Below, piece after piece: positions 1 through 15,469 of a DNA stretch of 64,000 nucleotides (position 1 is its first letter; each line of letters opens with the position of its first letter). The notes beneath the pieces are model-generated. The model had not been told where the DNA came from, made no database searches, and worked only from the letters and a program-made list of their open reading frames with translations. The stretch lies in NCBI GenBank assembly GCA_029204225.1, contig CM055095.1:56674140-56738139 (forward strand). Reading direction: 5' to 3'. A program made the position numbers and the translations under genes. The DNA comes from Diphasiastrum complanatum (taxonomy: Eukaryota > Streptophyta > Lycopodiopsida > Lycopodiales > Lycopodiaceae).

Positions 1-2385
1 CACTTTCTTTAGCATCTCCTCCTGAGATCTCTTCTTTTTAAGGGCAAGCAATGCCCTATCCTTCTTCTGCTCCCTCACAAGCTGACGAGCAGCCTCTTTC
101 TCCTTTTCAATCACGGCCTCCAACTGAAACGCGCATGAAGTGTAAGAGTTTAGTTTATCAAACTTCATACAAGCATATAAAGTTTCATAGGAGAAATTTC
201 AATAGAGAGTTACAAAGTAGTACTTAATTTAACAATCATGCATTTACTTGCATTAGCATGAACAGAAGTACTATTAAACATGTGAAGTGCAACATTAGTT
301 CAAAGAGGGATAGCTTGTTACTTAATATGGACACAAGCCTATCTTGGAAAAATCAGGAATAATAGCCTGCACAACAAACTAGCTTCTTTGAGTCCAGAAA
401 ACTTGGCCATAAGTTTGATCCTAAGCATAATCCTTCCCACAATCCCTATGCATTATAGTAACCTACTCAAAAGACATAACAAACATTGGCCAGATTGAAA
501 TAATTTGTACATATGCAGATAAAAGCCACAACTCAAGTGAAATACTTGGAACTTGAGCTGGAAAGAAATAGAAAAGAGACCAAGTAAAGGGCTTTGCTAG
601 TTTTTTCGAAGACACCTAAAAAAATTTACGAAGAAAAAAAAAAACCTTAAATCCAGAGCATAGCGTTCAGGAACTCTACGTTCTAGAACTCAATGCATCG
701 ATGAAGAACAGATCTGGTAGATTTTTGGTGTAGTATCGGTATTATTTTGGCTTATTTGCAAATAGCCCATTCTTTTTTAGCTTCTCTTTGTCAGTCACTA
801 ATATGCTCAAGATCTTTATACATTACTTTCAACATATTAATATTCAAACCACATTCTACCCATAGTTTTGTACTTTGTCAATCACTAATATGGTCAAGAT
901 CTTTATATAGTACTTTCATCATATTAATATTCAAACCACATTCTACCCATAGAAGCACATTTTGAAACAAAACGTGTTAACGGAACAATGTTCCATTGTT
1001 CCATTTCAGAATGTGACCTAAAAAGGAAATTTAAAACACACTTTCTTTCAAAAAGGGAAAGAAGTAAAGTTTTTTCAAATTCATTGGGTTGCCTTAAATA
1101 GATTAATTAGACAATAAAAGAAATTTGGAATGGGTATCTATGTATATACCATAGATGACTGATCCAAATTTCTTGGTTCAGAATGTTATTGCAGTGTACA
1201 TTATTGTACACCAGTATTCTAGATTCAAATGCTTGTAATTGCAAAAATATGTAGCTACACCTGGAACCCTATACCAGCTTTTGTTTTGCTATATCCGCAA
1301 TTGATTTTTCTTTTTTTTTACCCTAAATTCGATTTGCTCCGTGCCAATTTGTAATCCCAATTCAAAACCCATTTGCATTGACAAATCAGCAAATCAATGG
1401 ATTGGCCAAGTGAAATCAGGTTGGAAACATTGTAACGCGTTTCTGGATCCAAAATCATTGAGAAAGAAAAAAAACCCCGATATTCAAAAATTTGAACCCC
1501 TTGATAGAATCAAACAAGGATTGATGCACCTAAACTGGACCACACTGTATCCGAAACATTCGGCAACCTACACAAATGTACTGCCCTTAAATAAATGCTT
1601 TAATTTGATACCCATATTGCCCACAAAAATCAAAAACAAAAAACAGATTTATGAGAAACGCTGCCCTAAATTAGAAACGCATTTATGAATGCATTTTTGG
1701 ATGCGTTTCTAAAAAACGTGGTGCAACTATGCTTTCACTCTAATTTCAACAGAACGGGACCGTTACACCTAATAGCTCTTCAAGGATGTTATGATTTTTC
1801 TCGCTATGGTCAATTTGCAGAGCACTAATAATTTGAGTCTCGTGCTCTATAAGAGGTGCCTGCGCAGAAGAAACTATAATAAAAAAAAGATGGATTGATT
1901 GTTGTTGGGTGATAGAGAACAATAGTATCTTCACAAAGGGAAGCATGCCACATCCCCCCAAACAGACTAAATGCTAACACAAGAATTTAAACGAAGACGT
2001 GCAGCAGCCCGAACGAATAGGCAGATGACCAGAAGTACTGAAAAAGGACTAGTAGCTTGCTAAACGCCCATATTTCTCTGTACTAGATTCAAAACTAGCC
2101 CTCAGAATTGAACTACTATCTTGAAGGCTAGTTTTGGAAGTTCAATTCTGTTCAAAATTTTTAACCCCTCAGTAGTGACTGAACAAAAGCTTGACGCAAT
2201 CTGAACATTGTATGTCGGAATTCATTCACTCCTGATCCCGAGGTGCTAAGGAAAAACCTAACTCCGAGTATTCCTCACGTTACCTGTTTCTGATACTGGG
2301 AAAGCCTTCGACGTTGCGTCTTAAGTGTAAGAATCGCACGATCCACATCAGTCACCTTTGGCTTCCTACTGAAGAGATTTCCCAT
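1..2385 (-). CDS. VPS20: ESCRT-III subunit VPS20 (CHMP6), 5' part, two exons, truncated by window start
   Basis: Exon 1 is 2284-2385 and exon 2 is 123 down to the window edge at 1; together they give 75 codons. Translation starts [20 protein letters not shown] and continues with a basic, coiled-coil helix (residues about 35-75; [16 protein letters not shown] is visible). The N-terminal MGNLF is the expected N-myristoylation signal of VPS20/CHMP6. Plant VPS20 is about 200-220 residues, so only the first third is here; the MIM and C-terminal part lie left of the window. The donor (CAG|GTAACG) and acceptor (TTTCAG|TTGG) are canonical, the intron (124-2283) is phase 0, and no stop interrupts the joined frame. 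By family knowledge the protein links ESCRT-II to SNF7 polymerisation on multivesicular endosomes. Identification is by recalled family sequence, not a search. Confidence 0.93.
124..2283 (-). other. VPS20 intron 1 (2160 bp)
   Basis: AT-rich intron with canonical GT-AG ends. It contains a direct repeat near 784-955: two copies of a stretch beginning about TCAGTCACTAATATG and ending TTCAAACCACATTCTACCCA, roughly 80 bp apart. No protein-coding similarity is visible in either strand. Confidence 0.85.
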
Positions 2386-2640
2386 GATTAATTCCTTCTT
2401 TCTTTTATCTCTTTCTTCTTATCTCATCAACAAACAAAGCGCATCATCATCCCAGCACCCTCTGCGTTAATCCAACAATAATTTATCATTTTCCCCTCAG
2501 CTTATACAGCACCAGAATCTGCATCACCATCGATCGCTCTCTCCATCCTCCTTGTCAGATCCTGCCCCCTCTCCTCCACATCCTGATCCTTCTTCACAAA
2601 TCCGGCAGGAAGCACAAAAACAAGAGAGAGTGGCAAGCCA
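2386..2640 (-). promoter_or_regulatory. VPS20 5' UTR and core promoter region (approximate)
   Basis: Sequence immediately upstream of the VPS20 ATG is GA-rich on the coding strand (CT-rich as printed, 2397-2425), typical of a plant 5' UTR. No clear TATA box is seen within 250 bp, and the transcription start cannot be set from sequence. The limits are an estimate. Confidence 0.4.
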
Positions 2641-2971
2641 AAAGGGGCCCCTCCCTTAGTTAAAGGGTGGCTTCACACTAACTCCATGTCCTTTTGTCTC
2701 GGCCTTTGACTTGCTTGCACATTTTTTGAATTTTGTCAAGTTACTTGGCCACTCTCCTTTCTGGCTTGGTTGTCCGAGTGCCAAATGAAAGGTCACAATC
2801 TGATTGGCTAGTTTGATCTGATTGATCCATTTTTGTTAAAAGTTATCCTTGCCAACTAAACATGTCGGACAATGTTCCCAGGCCCAAAAAATGGGCTTGA
2901 GTTGCCCCCTATGAGTTATCCTAAAAAAAAACCGACATTTTGTAGAACTTTTTAGTTTTTTTAAGACTTTT

Positions 2972-3073
2972 CCTCATAAAAGGCTATAAAAAATCGTCAA
3001 ATATTTTATTATGTCTATTTTTGAGAAAGCTTGTTAGTTCCATTCCTATACTTTTTTGGTTCTCTTGAGCACC
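2972..3073 (+). repeat. Dispersed repeat, copy 1 (upstream of VPS20)
   Basis: This segment around the core AAAAATCGTCAAATATTTTA, with TTTTTGAGAAA shortly after, is about 70 percent similar by eye to 46668-46782, in the same orientation. Adjacent sequence (ATGAGTTATCCT near 2910) also has a counterpart near 46613. Family unknown; probably an old element or MITE copy. Confidence 0.5.
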
Positions 3074-3394
3074 GAGTGTTGACCCTACGTGGCATGGGTC
3101 CCATGCCACCACATTTGCCACATGGTAGTAACTCAAGCTAAGTTTGATAGGAGGGAGACCCATTTTTAATTTATGGATCAATGGGAGGACTCCATTTTAA
3201 ATTTGGGACTTGCCAAGCAATGTAGTATGAAACCACCCTTAAGAAGTTCATAGGAAATTATGTTTGTGACATGTCTTGTTCGATAAGTGATGGAATTATG
3301 GTTTGTGATTTAATCAAACTATCTTGCGTATTGATGTAGGGTTACGCATGTGCGGGTTTTGGCTCTTTTTGTGGAGTGCAAGGCCCTGATCCGA

Positions 3395-3470
3395 GGGCCT
3401 TCCATGTAATTCGGGCCCCTTGCTCGTGGGTAGAGCCTCGACCTACATGGAAGGCTCGAGGCCCTCAAGC
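3395..3470. repeat. GC-rich inverted repeat (GCCTTCCATGTA / TACATGGAAGGC)
   Basis: Two 12-base arms, GCCTTCCATGTA and TACATGGAAGGC, lie about 35 bases apart in a GC-rich island containing GAGGGCC and GGGCCCC. Related words (CCTACATGGA, CCGAGGGCCA, GGGCCCTCAA) occur at about 46918-46953 beside the other dispersed-repeat copy. It may be the terminus of a small transposon; function unknown. Confidence 0.45.
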
Positions 3471-3758
3471 CTTCCACTACATAATGCTCAGGTCTGAGGG
3501 TGGAGAGAGTGTGTGTATTCTGGAGAGACGATGTGTGTATTCTGGAGAGAGAGAAAGAAAGATAGAAAGAAAGCTTTATTAACGTCTTTTCCATGCCAAA
3601 AGGTGTATAAGAAAACAAGTGTACATCAAATGAGATGGAAACAAGACGTACCAGTGCCATCAAACCAATCTAACTAAAACCAAACTAACTAAGAAGAGAG
3701 TGATATAACCAAGATTATATGGTACGTGTACCACTTACATGCTCAACTAGACATCTCT

Positions 3759-4703
3759 TCATTTCTCTAACTCAAACTCTGAATTAAGACTCTCATTAAC
3801 TATAGGCTTATGATCCACAAATCTGATAATGCCATCACGATAAGCCGTTTGCCAGTTGATAGAACTTCTTGTCTTGCTTTCTTACGTTTTTGGACTTGGA
3901 TGAAAGTAAGATCTTCATCCAAATAGATTTTGGTATCACGCAATTTAGATTGTTTCCCTAAAACTTCACGCCGGTGAGAAACTGACGTGAAGCGGATGAC
4001 AAGAGTATATGGGTCCTTCTTAGGTCGTCAGACATTTTCCATACCTTTGCTATGGTGCTGAAAATTTTCTTCCAAAAACTTTTCAGCTTCTTCAACAGCA
4101 TTTTGGGAGTTCGGAATACCTCTAACACGAACATTGAGAGCTTTGTGTTCTCGCAGATGGCCCTCGTTGAACGTGGCTGAGATAAACGAAGGTGAGGGCG
4201 AAGGTGGAGAGATAGTTGTAGACAAACCTGTAAGTACATTGGACAACCGTATGGTGTTGTTCCACCTGACTTTCGAGTTGTTAAATTTTAGCTTAAGTAG
4301 TGATTTGGGAAGAAGTTTCACTTTTGAAAATTGCAACTTCCTTCTTGAGTGTTTCAATGGAAGTGTCTAGCCTCTGAAGGTACGATTGCACCGCGAGAAG
4401 TAGAGAATCATGGGAAGCAAATTTCTCTCTATAATTGTTAAGGAATTCAAATAGACAGAGTTGATCCTCACAAAGAAGACGGACTAAGGTGGGGAGAGAA
4501 GCAGGTACTTTTGGAGTGTTTGGAGTCAAGGAAATAGCTACACTAGTTTCATTGTTGGGACTAGGATTTGATGGAGAGATAGGAATTGCAATGGGCATAG
4601 AAGTAGAAGGAGAAGTTGGATTTGGTTGTGAGGCTGAGACAATGATGGAAACAGAAAATGGATGCGACGAGGCGTTTTGCAGATATGAGGTATGGGCAGG
4701 CAA
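3759..4703 (-). pseudogene. L1 ORF1p-like remnant (coiled coil, RRM-like and CTD-like segments)
   Basis: Read on the minus strand, 4703-4293 encodes a Pro/Ser-rich N-terminus followed by a Leu/Ile-rich coiled-coil stretch (SYLQRLDTSIETLKKEV). A second frame (4357 downward) gives LNVRVRGIPNSQ, which resembles the strand and RNP-type motif of the L1 ORF1p RRM. The same frame runs through one stop (TGA, 4028-4030) into YTLVIRFTSVSHRREVL and TKIYLDEDLTF, which resemble the C-terminal domain of L1 ORF1 proteins. A further frameshift leads to a terminal stop at 3759. No reverse transcriptase is adjacent. The frameshifts and stop show it is dead. The assignment rests on pattern and domain order, not an alignment. 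Confidence 0.45.
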
Positions 4704-4812
4704 GGATCAGCTAGCTAGGCACCATCAGCTATGGACAAGCTCAAAATAGAGCGATGGAGGGCGCCAACAACGCGATGGAGGGTGCCCAGCGATGAATCAG
4801 GCGCCAGCAGAG

Positions 4813-5494
<682 letters not shown>

Positions 5495-5931
5495 GCACCA
5501 AAAGGATGCCCGTGTAGCCAAACCACCCAACCAACTGAAAACGGGTAGTTAAAACTGTAGTCGCTTCACTCCTGAGACATGATGACTGAATGCAAGAGAG
5601 GAAATGATCATGGCAATTGGAAATAGAAAATTGGTTATGGAGGTTACTGCAAGAAATATAGGCCCAAAAAGCCAAAAAAATATTTTCTATAGGATTCCCT
5701 ATTCGAACCCAATTGGATTTGATCTCCTATTTTTGCACTAAAAGCAGTCAATCACCATGCACTAGCTCCATAGGTCCTAATTAGAGCATCTTGGCCCTCA
5801 CAACGTTATTAATTACATTTATGGCCTAGTCCAGAATGACACGACGTAACTAATAAGCTCACACACTAGAGTATCAAATATCCATGTCAAGGACTATTCC
5901 GGATCTCTTATATTGGACATGGGACATAACA
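5495..5931 (-). mobile_element. Ty3/gypsy (chromovirus) LTR, copy A, minus orientation
   Basis: Reverse complement of this stretch starts TGTTATGTCC and shares long blocks with 8378-8800 (for example CCTATGGAGCTAGTGCATGG and ACCAATTTTCTATTTCCA), and the start and GGTTGGGTGG end with 14937-15447. It is therefore one LTR of the family whose integrase and chromodomain remnant lies at 7.5-8.4 kb, in the opposite orientation to that copy. It appears solo; no primer site is visible at its left end. Confidence 0.75.
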
Positions 5932-6205
5932 CTATCACTAATAAGCATTGGCAAAAATTTGTAGGCAAAACCTATTGAATTGCAATAGTGCATCTCTCAT
6001 GCATTGAAATTTTTTATATTGAATACTTTGTGACAAAAACAAAACATCTCGTAGAAAGAACGCTACTATGCAAAGCTTCCATGGCAATGTCACATAACAA
6101 CACAAAAAGTCCAATCACAGGAAAATTCCTCCAATTTTTACATTTGTAAGTGCTCCAAATTGTTGGGTTTCTACTATTATTATACCAACTCATTGGATTT
6201 CTGAT

Positions 6206-6218
6206 ACTCTGATACCAA
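6206..6218 (-). other. Primer-binding site, tRNA-iMet type
   Basis: The reverse complement reads TTGGTATCAGAG, complementary to the 3' end of initiator-methionine tRNA, two bases from the LTR end at 6221. This is the standard position for minus-strand priming of copia and gypsy elements. Confidence 0.75.
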
Positions 6219-6220
6219 CT

Positions 6221-7123
6221 TGTTGGGTTCCTTGTATAGATGCAGAATGATTAGAGAAAACTCAACATGCAAATAATGACAGGATCTTTACCAAACTATA
6301 GTTTCAGACTATAACTTAGATCGACAGGAGGAATATCTTGTAGGTGTCGATGACAACCATGAAGGGAGCAAAACAGTCAAGTGTCTAAGAAAGCCATGCT
6401 TCCTTCGAGATAGATATTCCGAGCGAGTCGTGGAGCGAGTATCAGTGTACGAGAGAGAAATTATTAAAAAAAATTCATAGTGGAACACACATAAGAAAAT
6501 AGAGAATCTAAATTAAGCTGTTGTGACATATCGAATACTATCTCTACTTCTTGAATTACTTTCACTCTCTCTAAGATCTTTGATCCTATGGAATCAAGTG
6601 GTTCTGATACACTGGAGTTCACGGAGGAACTATGAATCACACTTACTTCATCACCTTATTGTATCTTGTGTTGTCATTATGTTTATATACATGCAATAGT
6701 AATAGCAACTGTGTGGGCAACGAGCGTGAAGTAATTCAGTTACTGCATAGTACTAAAATGAAATGTGATGTAGTCTGCTTCGGACGGGGCAGAGGAAGAG
6801 CTCCATTTTGAAACGGTGGCAGTCGACGATCGTCGAAGACTTCATGCAAGTCGAGTCAACTGGCTTGCTCTTGAAAGGATGTTGATGTCGATGACTTCTA
6901 TGTTGATGGAGTTTGATGTCAGGATGTCGATGAAAAGTCAAGTCGGAGAAGTCGATGATGTGGACTTCGACGAAGTCAATCCTACTTCAGCATCAAGTCA
7001 AGATATTGCACAGACGACTAAGGCTGCATGTCGTTGTAGAAAGAGAGCAAGAGTATATTTACGGAGTATACTGGTGCTCATGAATCGAATTCGGGTGAGT
7101 CGGAGTGAAGATTAACTCCAACA
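6221..7123 (-). mobile_element. Ty1/copia LTR (903 bp), minus orientation
   Basis: Begins TGTTGG and ends CCAACA, perfect 6-base terminal inverted repeats. A purine tract (reverse complement AAGGGAGGAG) abuts its right end and a primer site abuts its left end. A diverged, truncated copy is at 16013-16800 (shared blocks include AACCATGAAGGGAGCAAAAC and GCCATGCTTCCTTCGAGA). It contains a TATA-like TTTATATACATG near 6680. Ordinary LTRs have only one of the two priming sites adjacent, so finding both implies a tandem or rearranged arrangement. Confidence 0.85.
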
Positions 7124-7440
7124 CTCCTCCCTTAAGCTTAATTCCTAAGATCCTGAATGAAATTTAGCAAGCTGCATAATACAACATGCTTTTTCCTCGA
7201 CAGAGGCTTAGTCAAGATATCAGCCAACATACTGTCAATCGGACAATAGTTTAATTTGACATCTAGATAGAGCAATGCAGCTCTAATTGTCGCAATGGAG
7301 TATAGCTGGACTGAATTGAGAGATCATGATCATAAGATCTTGAAGTAATCTTCTGAGCCAGATGATTTCCTTCACTACAGAGGTAGCTGTGAGACATGGC
7401 GTAAATGAGAATGGAATAGAGAACTCATGTGGATCTTAGG
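7124..7440 (-). pseudogene. Copia RNase H C-terminal remnant
   Basis: The minus strand encodes KEIIWLRRLLQDL, then CDN (followed by a stop where Gln is usual) SCIALSR, and in another frame MLADILTKPLSRKKH. These are the conserved copia RNase H end motifs (IWL..LL, CDNQS, ADI.TKPL). At least one stop and one frameshift are present. It ends at the purine tract 7124-7133 that primes plus-strand synthesis beside the LTR at 6221-7123, so it is the 3' end of that element. Confidence 0.8.
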
Positions 7441-8360
7441 TTTCTAAGAAATATAAGAATATTGTCGAATAGTTTCCCATTCAAGGTGGTTTACTATTTT
7501 GGAATGGAAAAGTTTGTGACTAGGGGATGATGAGTTAAAGAAGAGAATTCATTATGAATGTCATGGCACACCTTAAGTATACACAAGATTTTGGACTTGG
7601 TCAAAAGAGAGTTTTATTGGCCAAAACTCAAACCATATGTTGAGTCTTATGTGGTTAAGTGTAAACCTTGTCAACTAGCTAAAGTAGAATGCTTAAAGGC
7701 TAGATGGTTGTTACATCCTTTAGCTATCCCTTACAAATGGTGGAAAATCATATCTATGGATTTTGTAGTTGGACTTCCTAAGACCCAACGACAAAATGAT
7801 TTTATTTGGGTTATAGTGGACATGTTAACTAAATTAGCTGCATTCATACCAGTAAAGTCAACTACAAAGGCAGTGGATTTAGCCCAAATCTTTGTGGAAA
7901 GATTATTTAGGCCTTGTGAACTGCCAAGTGATATTATTATCTCCAAAAGCATAAGCATCTACAGAAGTCTCAAGGAAGGCAAACATGTCACAACATAGTG
8001 ATAGAGATCCTAACTTTACAAGTCACTTTTGGTCACCTGTATTCCATAAGCTTGAAACCTCGCTTAGGTTTTAGTTCTATCGATCATCCTGAATCAGATG
8101 GACAGATTGAGAGAATTAATTATACTATGGAAGATATGTTGAGAACATACGTGTCTCATAGGCAGTCTCAGTTGGAGGACTACATTCCTTTAATTGGATT
8201 TTCTTAGAATAGTACAAAACATCTTGCTACAGGTTATAATCCGTTTATTGAGTATTCGTTCTATCTTTGAGTGCTTGATTAGGTGGAAGGGTTGGATTGA
8301 GGATGATGAGTTGTGGGAACGAGTTGAAAGCATAAAGAAGAACTTCCCTAGACAAAAGTA
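7441..8360 (+). pseudogene. Ty3/gypsy chromovirus integrase and chromodomain remnant
   Basis: Frame 1 (7558-7998) has CKPCQLAK of the integrase zinc finger, FYWP, and ISMDFVVGLP with the first catalytic Asp. Around 7960-8000 there is an insertion or duplication, then SDRDPNFTSHFW (second Asp) and, after a frameshift, HPESDGQIERINYTMEDMLR (catalytic Glu within QIERIN), the usual gypsy order. After a gap, 8266-8350 encodes CLIRWKGWIEDDELWE, a chromodomain-type ending, which marks the chromovirus branch. The downstream LTR at 8378 is the 3' LTR of the same element. Frameshifts and stops make it non-functional. Confidence 0.87.
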
Positions 8361-8377
8361 GTTCAAGGGGAGAAGAA

Positions 8378-8800
8378 TATTATGTCCATATCAAGTATTA
8401 GAGATTCGGAAGAGTTCTTGACATGAATATCTAGTACTCTAGTGTACGAGCTTATTAGTTATGCCACATCATTTTGGACTAGGCCATAAATGTACTTAAT
8501 AACCTTGTGAGGGCCCAGATGCTCAATTTAGGACCTATGGAGCTAGTGCATGGTGATTGACTACTTTTAGTGCAAGAATAGGAGATAAAATGCAATTGGG
8601 TTGAAATAGGGGATCCTACAAGAAATATTCCTTGGCTTTTGAAGCCATATGTCTCATAGGAACTCGCCCACCTCCATAACCAATTTTCTATTTCCAGTTG
8701 CCAGGATCCTCTCCTCTCTTGCATTCAGTCACCGTGGCTCGGGGGTGAAGTGGCTAGGGTTTTCACTATCCATTTCTAGTTGGTTGGGTGGTTGTCCTAG
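8378..8800 (+). mobile_element. Chromovirus LTR, copy B (3' LTR)
   Basis: Follows the chromodomain remnant directly and matches the inverted copy A at 5495-5931 over most of its length. The first bases read TATTATGTCC where copies A and C have TGTTATGTCC, so the terminal TG is mutated. The right end near 8800 is not sharply defined. Confidence 0.75.
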
Positions 8801-10632
<1,832 letters not shown>

Positions 10633-10769
10633 TCAAACTTGGGTTTGATCAATTTAGGTCACATGAAGTTTCATTGATGGACATCTACACTTTAGTTATC
10701 CCATAGTCAACAATTTGTTTTCACTAAGAGCTTATAAATATCATGGTTGTTTGAAAATCTTTCAAAAGA

Positions 10770-10990
10770 TGTGTAAATGCGACCTTCAAAATGACAAGGG
10801 TGAAAGCTAGGGTTTTCGAGAAATTAGGGTTTCATTGCTCGACATTGGCTTTTCATTTTATTCCATACTATGAGTTAATTTGCTTATATACGTTGTGGAT
10901 GTTTGTTTTTCTTGCAAAATGTGTATAAATGCAACCTTCAAAATGAAAAGTGTGAAAAGATAGGGTTTTTATGACATTAGGGTCTCAAGG
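10770..10990 (+). repeat. Imperfect direct repeat, about 150-bp spacing
   Basis: A block with CCTTCAAAATGACAAGGGTG then TAGGGTTTT near 10782-10820 recurs as CCTTCAAAATGAAAAGTGTG then TAGGGTTTTT near 10933-10970. It lies between the two compound microsatellites. Confidence 0.55.
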
Positions 10991-11301
10991 AGGAGAAATA
11001 GCTATACAGTGAGATCAGGAGAGAGAATGTCAACAATGATAGACAAAACGCGTTTTGGAACTTCTCATTGGTCCATGTTTTGCCCTAAAATGTATTTGAA
11101 GAGCAATTGAAAAGCAATTGAAGTGGGTTTGAAAATCTCACACATTGATTTTAGAGAGAAACTTCTAAAAAGAGAAGTTATAAAATCTTGCAATTCATTG
11201 CAAGAAAGAGGAGCACCATCTAGAGAGAGAGCTTATTTGTTTTTCAAAATTTTAAGGTTTTTTTTACGATTTTTAGAGTTTTGGGGTAAGAAATAGCAAT
11301 A

Positions 11302-13054
<1,753 letters not shown>

Positions 13055-13240
13055 TTTATGCTCTTTTATTTTAAATGCCAGGATTTGGATTAATCTTAAC
13101 TTTACTACAGGCTTCGCTCTTGTTTGAGTAGTAAAGGCTTCGCTCTTGTTTGAGCCTACTTTTGTTTAAACTTCCCCTTCGGGATGTATATATCTTTTTC
13201 ATCAATGTACCTACTACTTTTTCCTATGAATAAATGCACC
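13055..13240 (+). other. 3' UTR of the non-LTR remnant, with a 26-bp tandem repeat
   Basis: The unit AGGCTTCGCTCTTGTTTGAG occurs twice in tandem near 13109-13160, followed by TTCCCCTTCGGGATGTATAT and ATGAATAAATGCACC. The CCCCTTCGGGA stem-loop could act as a 3' recognition structure. The end of the element is not certain and there is no poly(A). Confidence 0.5.
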
Positions 13241-13252
13241 AGGGTGTTCGTT

Positions 13253-13375
13253 TTAGTGATATTAGGACAAAACTTCTTTGGAAACCCATTGAAATTCTAT
13301 GTGGATAGAAATTCTATGTGGATAGAGGGGACGCCTTAGTGCTATTGGGGCAAAGCTTCTTTGGAAACCCATTTT
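13253..13375 (+). repeat. Short tandem duplications
   Basis: ACTTCTTTGGAAACCCATT-type blocks occur at about 13268 and 13350 (TTCTTTGGAAACCCATT in both), and AAATTCTATGTGGATAG is repeated in tandem between them. The block looks like a roughly 80-bp unit duplicated once with an internal smaller duplication. Confidence 0.6.
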
Positions 13376-14936
13376 ATTGTATGTGCACAAACTTGCACAT
13401 CCACATCAACTTTTAAATAAAAAATCCTGACCATACGGATATGGGGGCACAGATATAAAAAAGAAGAAGGGAGCCCGACCAATGTGGATGGGTTCTTGAA
13501 GGACGTGGAAAGTGCTGCAACTGCTTTGGCAGCCACCCCGAGTCATCCTTTCTTTTGTGGCAGCTGATCTGCAGACTGCGGGGGTATCAACAGCTCTTAC
13601 AAGCATGGACTACTCCACCAGATGCTGCTCAGCAGAATTGTGATGAGGGAGAGAGCGTAAGGATGAATGACAACTTCTTTTGTGATTGCACTGATACAAT
13701 CACACGGCCCGATTTCCTTCACACCCAACACTTGGCCCACTCCACTGCTGCGTGCAGGCAGGCCGTGCCTGCATAAGCGCTTTTAGGCAATGAAATTTAT
13801 ACATGTCTGTAAAGTCTTCTTGCATTGCTTTGTTCTCACTCAGCGGATGTTCAACAAAACACCTGTGAAGGTAGCTACAATTCGGACCAACACCGGACTT
13901 CCTTCGGTCCACAATTTGCAACCATACTGTACTGATTGCGGCTCAATCCGCTGTTACCAGTTCTGGTGTACACCACCTGCAAGATAAAGGGAAAGCTTCT
14001 ACTGCCTTTCTAAAGAGAATGATAGTGTACAATCGCCAGTGTGCAGCGGCCAGTAGATGTGTCAATCCGGGCCTGCAGCCAGTGTATGTATCGGTCTGCG
14101 CCTGCAGCAAAGAGATGGTGAGCTCATACCATGCTTTCTTTTCATGTCTCGAGACTGACCAGCGATTGTGCTGCGATTGAGCATACTTGGCCAAAATCAT
14201 GCAACATTACAGCTGCCATATTTGCTACCACAACAGTAAACTGTAGGAAATGGTAGACTTTTCTTTAAGTTCGAGGTGCAAGGCGTTGCCTTCTACCAGA
14301 ATGGCTAATCTATCCAGTTAACGGAGTTTTCTTCTGGAAATCCATAGTTAGAGCTCTCTATTAGCATACGGTCTGCCTCCACATTTTGAAACAAGACTAT
14401 CATTGTCTTTGGCAAGCTATCAACATAAGCTTGGGCGGTTCACATGCTGTTAACAGGCTGATCTGGGCATTATGTACACCCACACAAAATCAAAGTAAAG
14501 CCTTAAAGCTTCTATTCTTTAATTTGTTTCTCTCACCATAGTCTATGCAATCAATAATTGAATCAATGTGACATGCACTGATAGATATTTCTGAATGAGA
14601 TTAGCAATGCTTAGTGTTGCAAAACGGGGTGGAATTCGAGCACATTAAGAAGAATAGAATCTCTTCATAGTGAGAACGTATGATCCTTACGCATAAACCG
14701 AAGAGAATAACCCACTACATAATCATGCCAAAAATTAAAATTTTTAAGCGTGTACTCAGCTAAGGCAATGTGGGATCATCCATTTTTTAGGAAGCCATAA
14801 ACTTGAGCACAAAAACTTTTGCAAAGTCCCCACATACTCATGCTCATATAAGGAGTAACTACTTATTCTCTAGTGTATGATGGGTATATGGACCCTTTGG
14901 GGGATGCTAAAGTCATGGAGGGTGGCTAGGTGTTAG
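13376..14936. other. No recognised gene
   Basis: Mixed-composition sequence with several 60-90 codon open frames on both strands, none with a recognisable motif. GCCTGCAGC occurs at about 14071 and 14101. No RNA gene or terminal repeats recognised. Confidence 0.5.
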
Positions 14937-15447
14937 TGTTATGTCCACATCCTGAATGTAGGATTCAGTATATTCTTAGACTTGAAAACCTGGTACTCCA
15001 GTAAATCAAGTTTATTAGTTATGTCACATCATACTGGATGTGACCCGCAAGTAATCAATAACCTTGTGAGGCCCAGACACATTAACTGGAGTTAGTACAA
15101 ATTTTGGGACCGTATATGCATGTGTACAATATCAATAGCAATTCTATGAATAGAGGATCCATGCATAGAGACTCTATTCTAGATGAATTTATGTATAGGG
15201 GAGTTAGGACCTTGCATTACCACATGCACATGGGGGTTCTAGAGCCTATATGAGGAGGCCAAACTCGCCCTACTACACCATCATTTGTTGATTCAGGATC
15301 TCTCTCTACTCTCATGCTTCCTATCTTGGGGGTGAAGCTTCTAGACATTGATCATTGGTTGCTTCTACTTGGTTGGGTGGTTTCTCCAACAATGTGTTCT
15401 CTATTGTTTTGTCTTGTAAGCAGGATCTTGAGAAGGCGACTCTTACA
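14937..15447 (+). mobile_element. Chromovirus LTR, copy C
   Basis: Starts TGTTATGTCC and ends near CGACTCTTACA (TG...CA). It has a promoter-like CCTATATGAGGAGGCC near 15246, matching TATATAAGGAGGCC in copy D. The shared end GGTTGGGTGG with TTGTAAGCA..GATCTTGAG links it to copies A, B and D. No primer-binding site follows, so it is a 3' or solo LTR. Confidence 0.75.
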
Positions 15448-15469
15448 TTTAGGGGGTTTTTTGGACAGG

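Noticed and set aside
1341-1688. 115-codon open frame inside the VPS20 intron
   Set aside because: On the opposite strand within an intron, low-complexity Lys/Asn-rich, no motif; most likely chance.
13555-14200. Small Cys-rich open frames as secreted peptides
   Set aside because: No signal peptide, and the Cys spacing does not fit a known peptide family; overlapping frames on both strands suggest chance.
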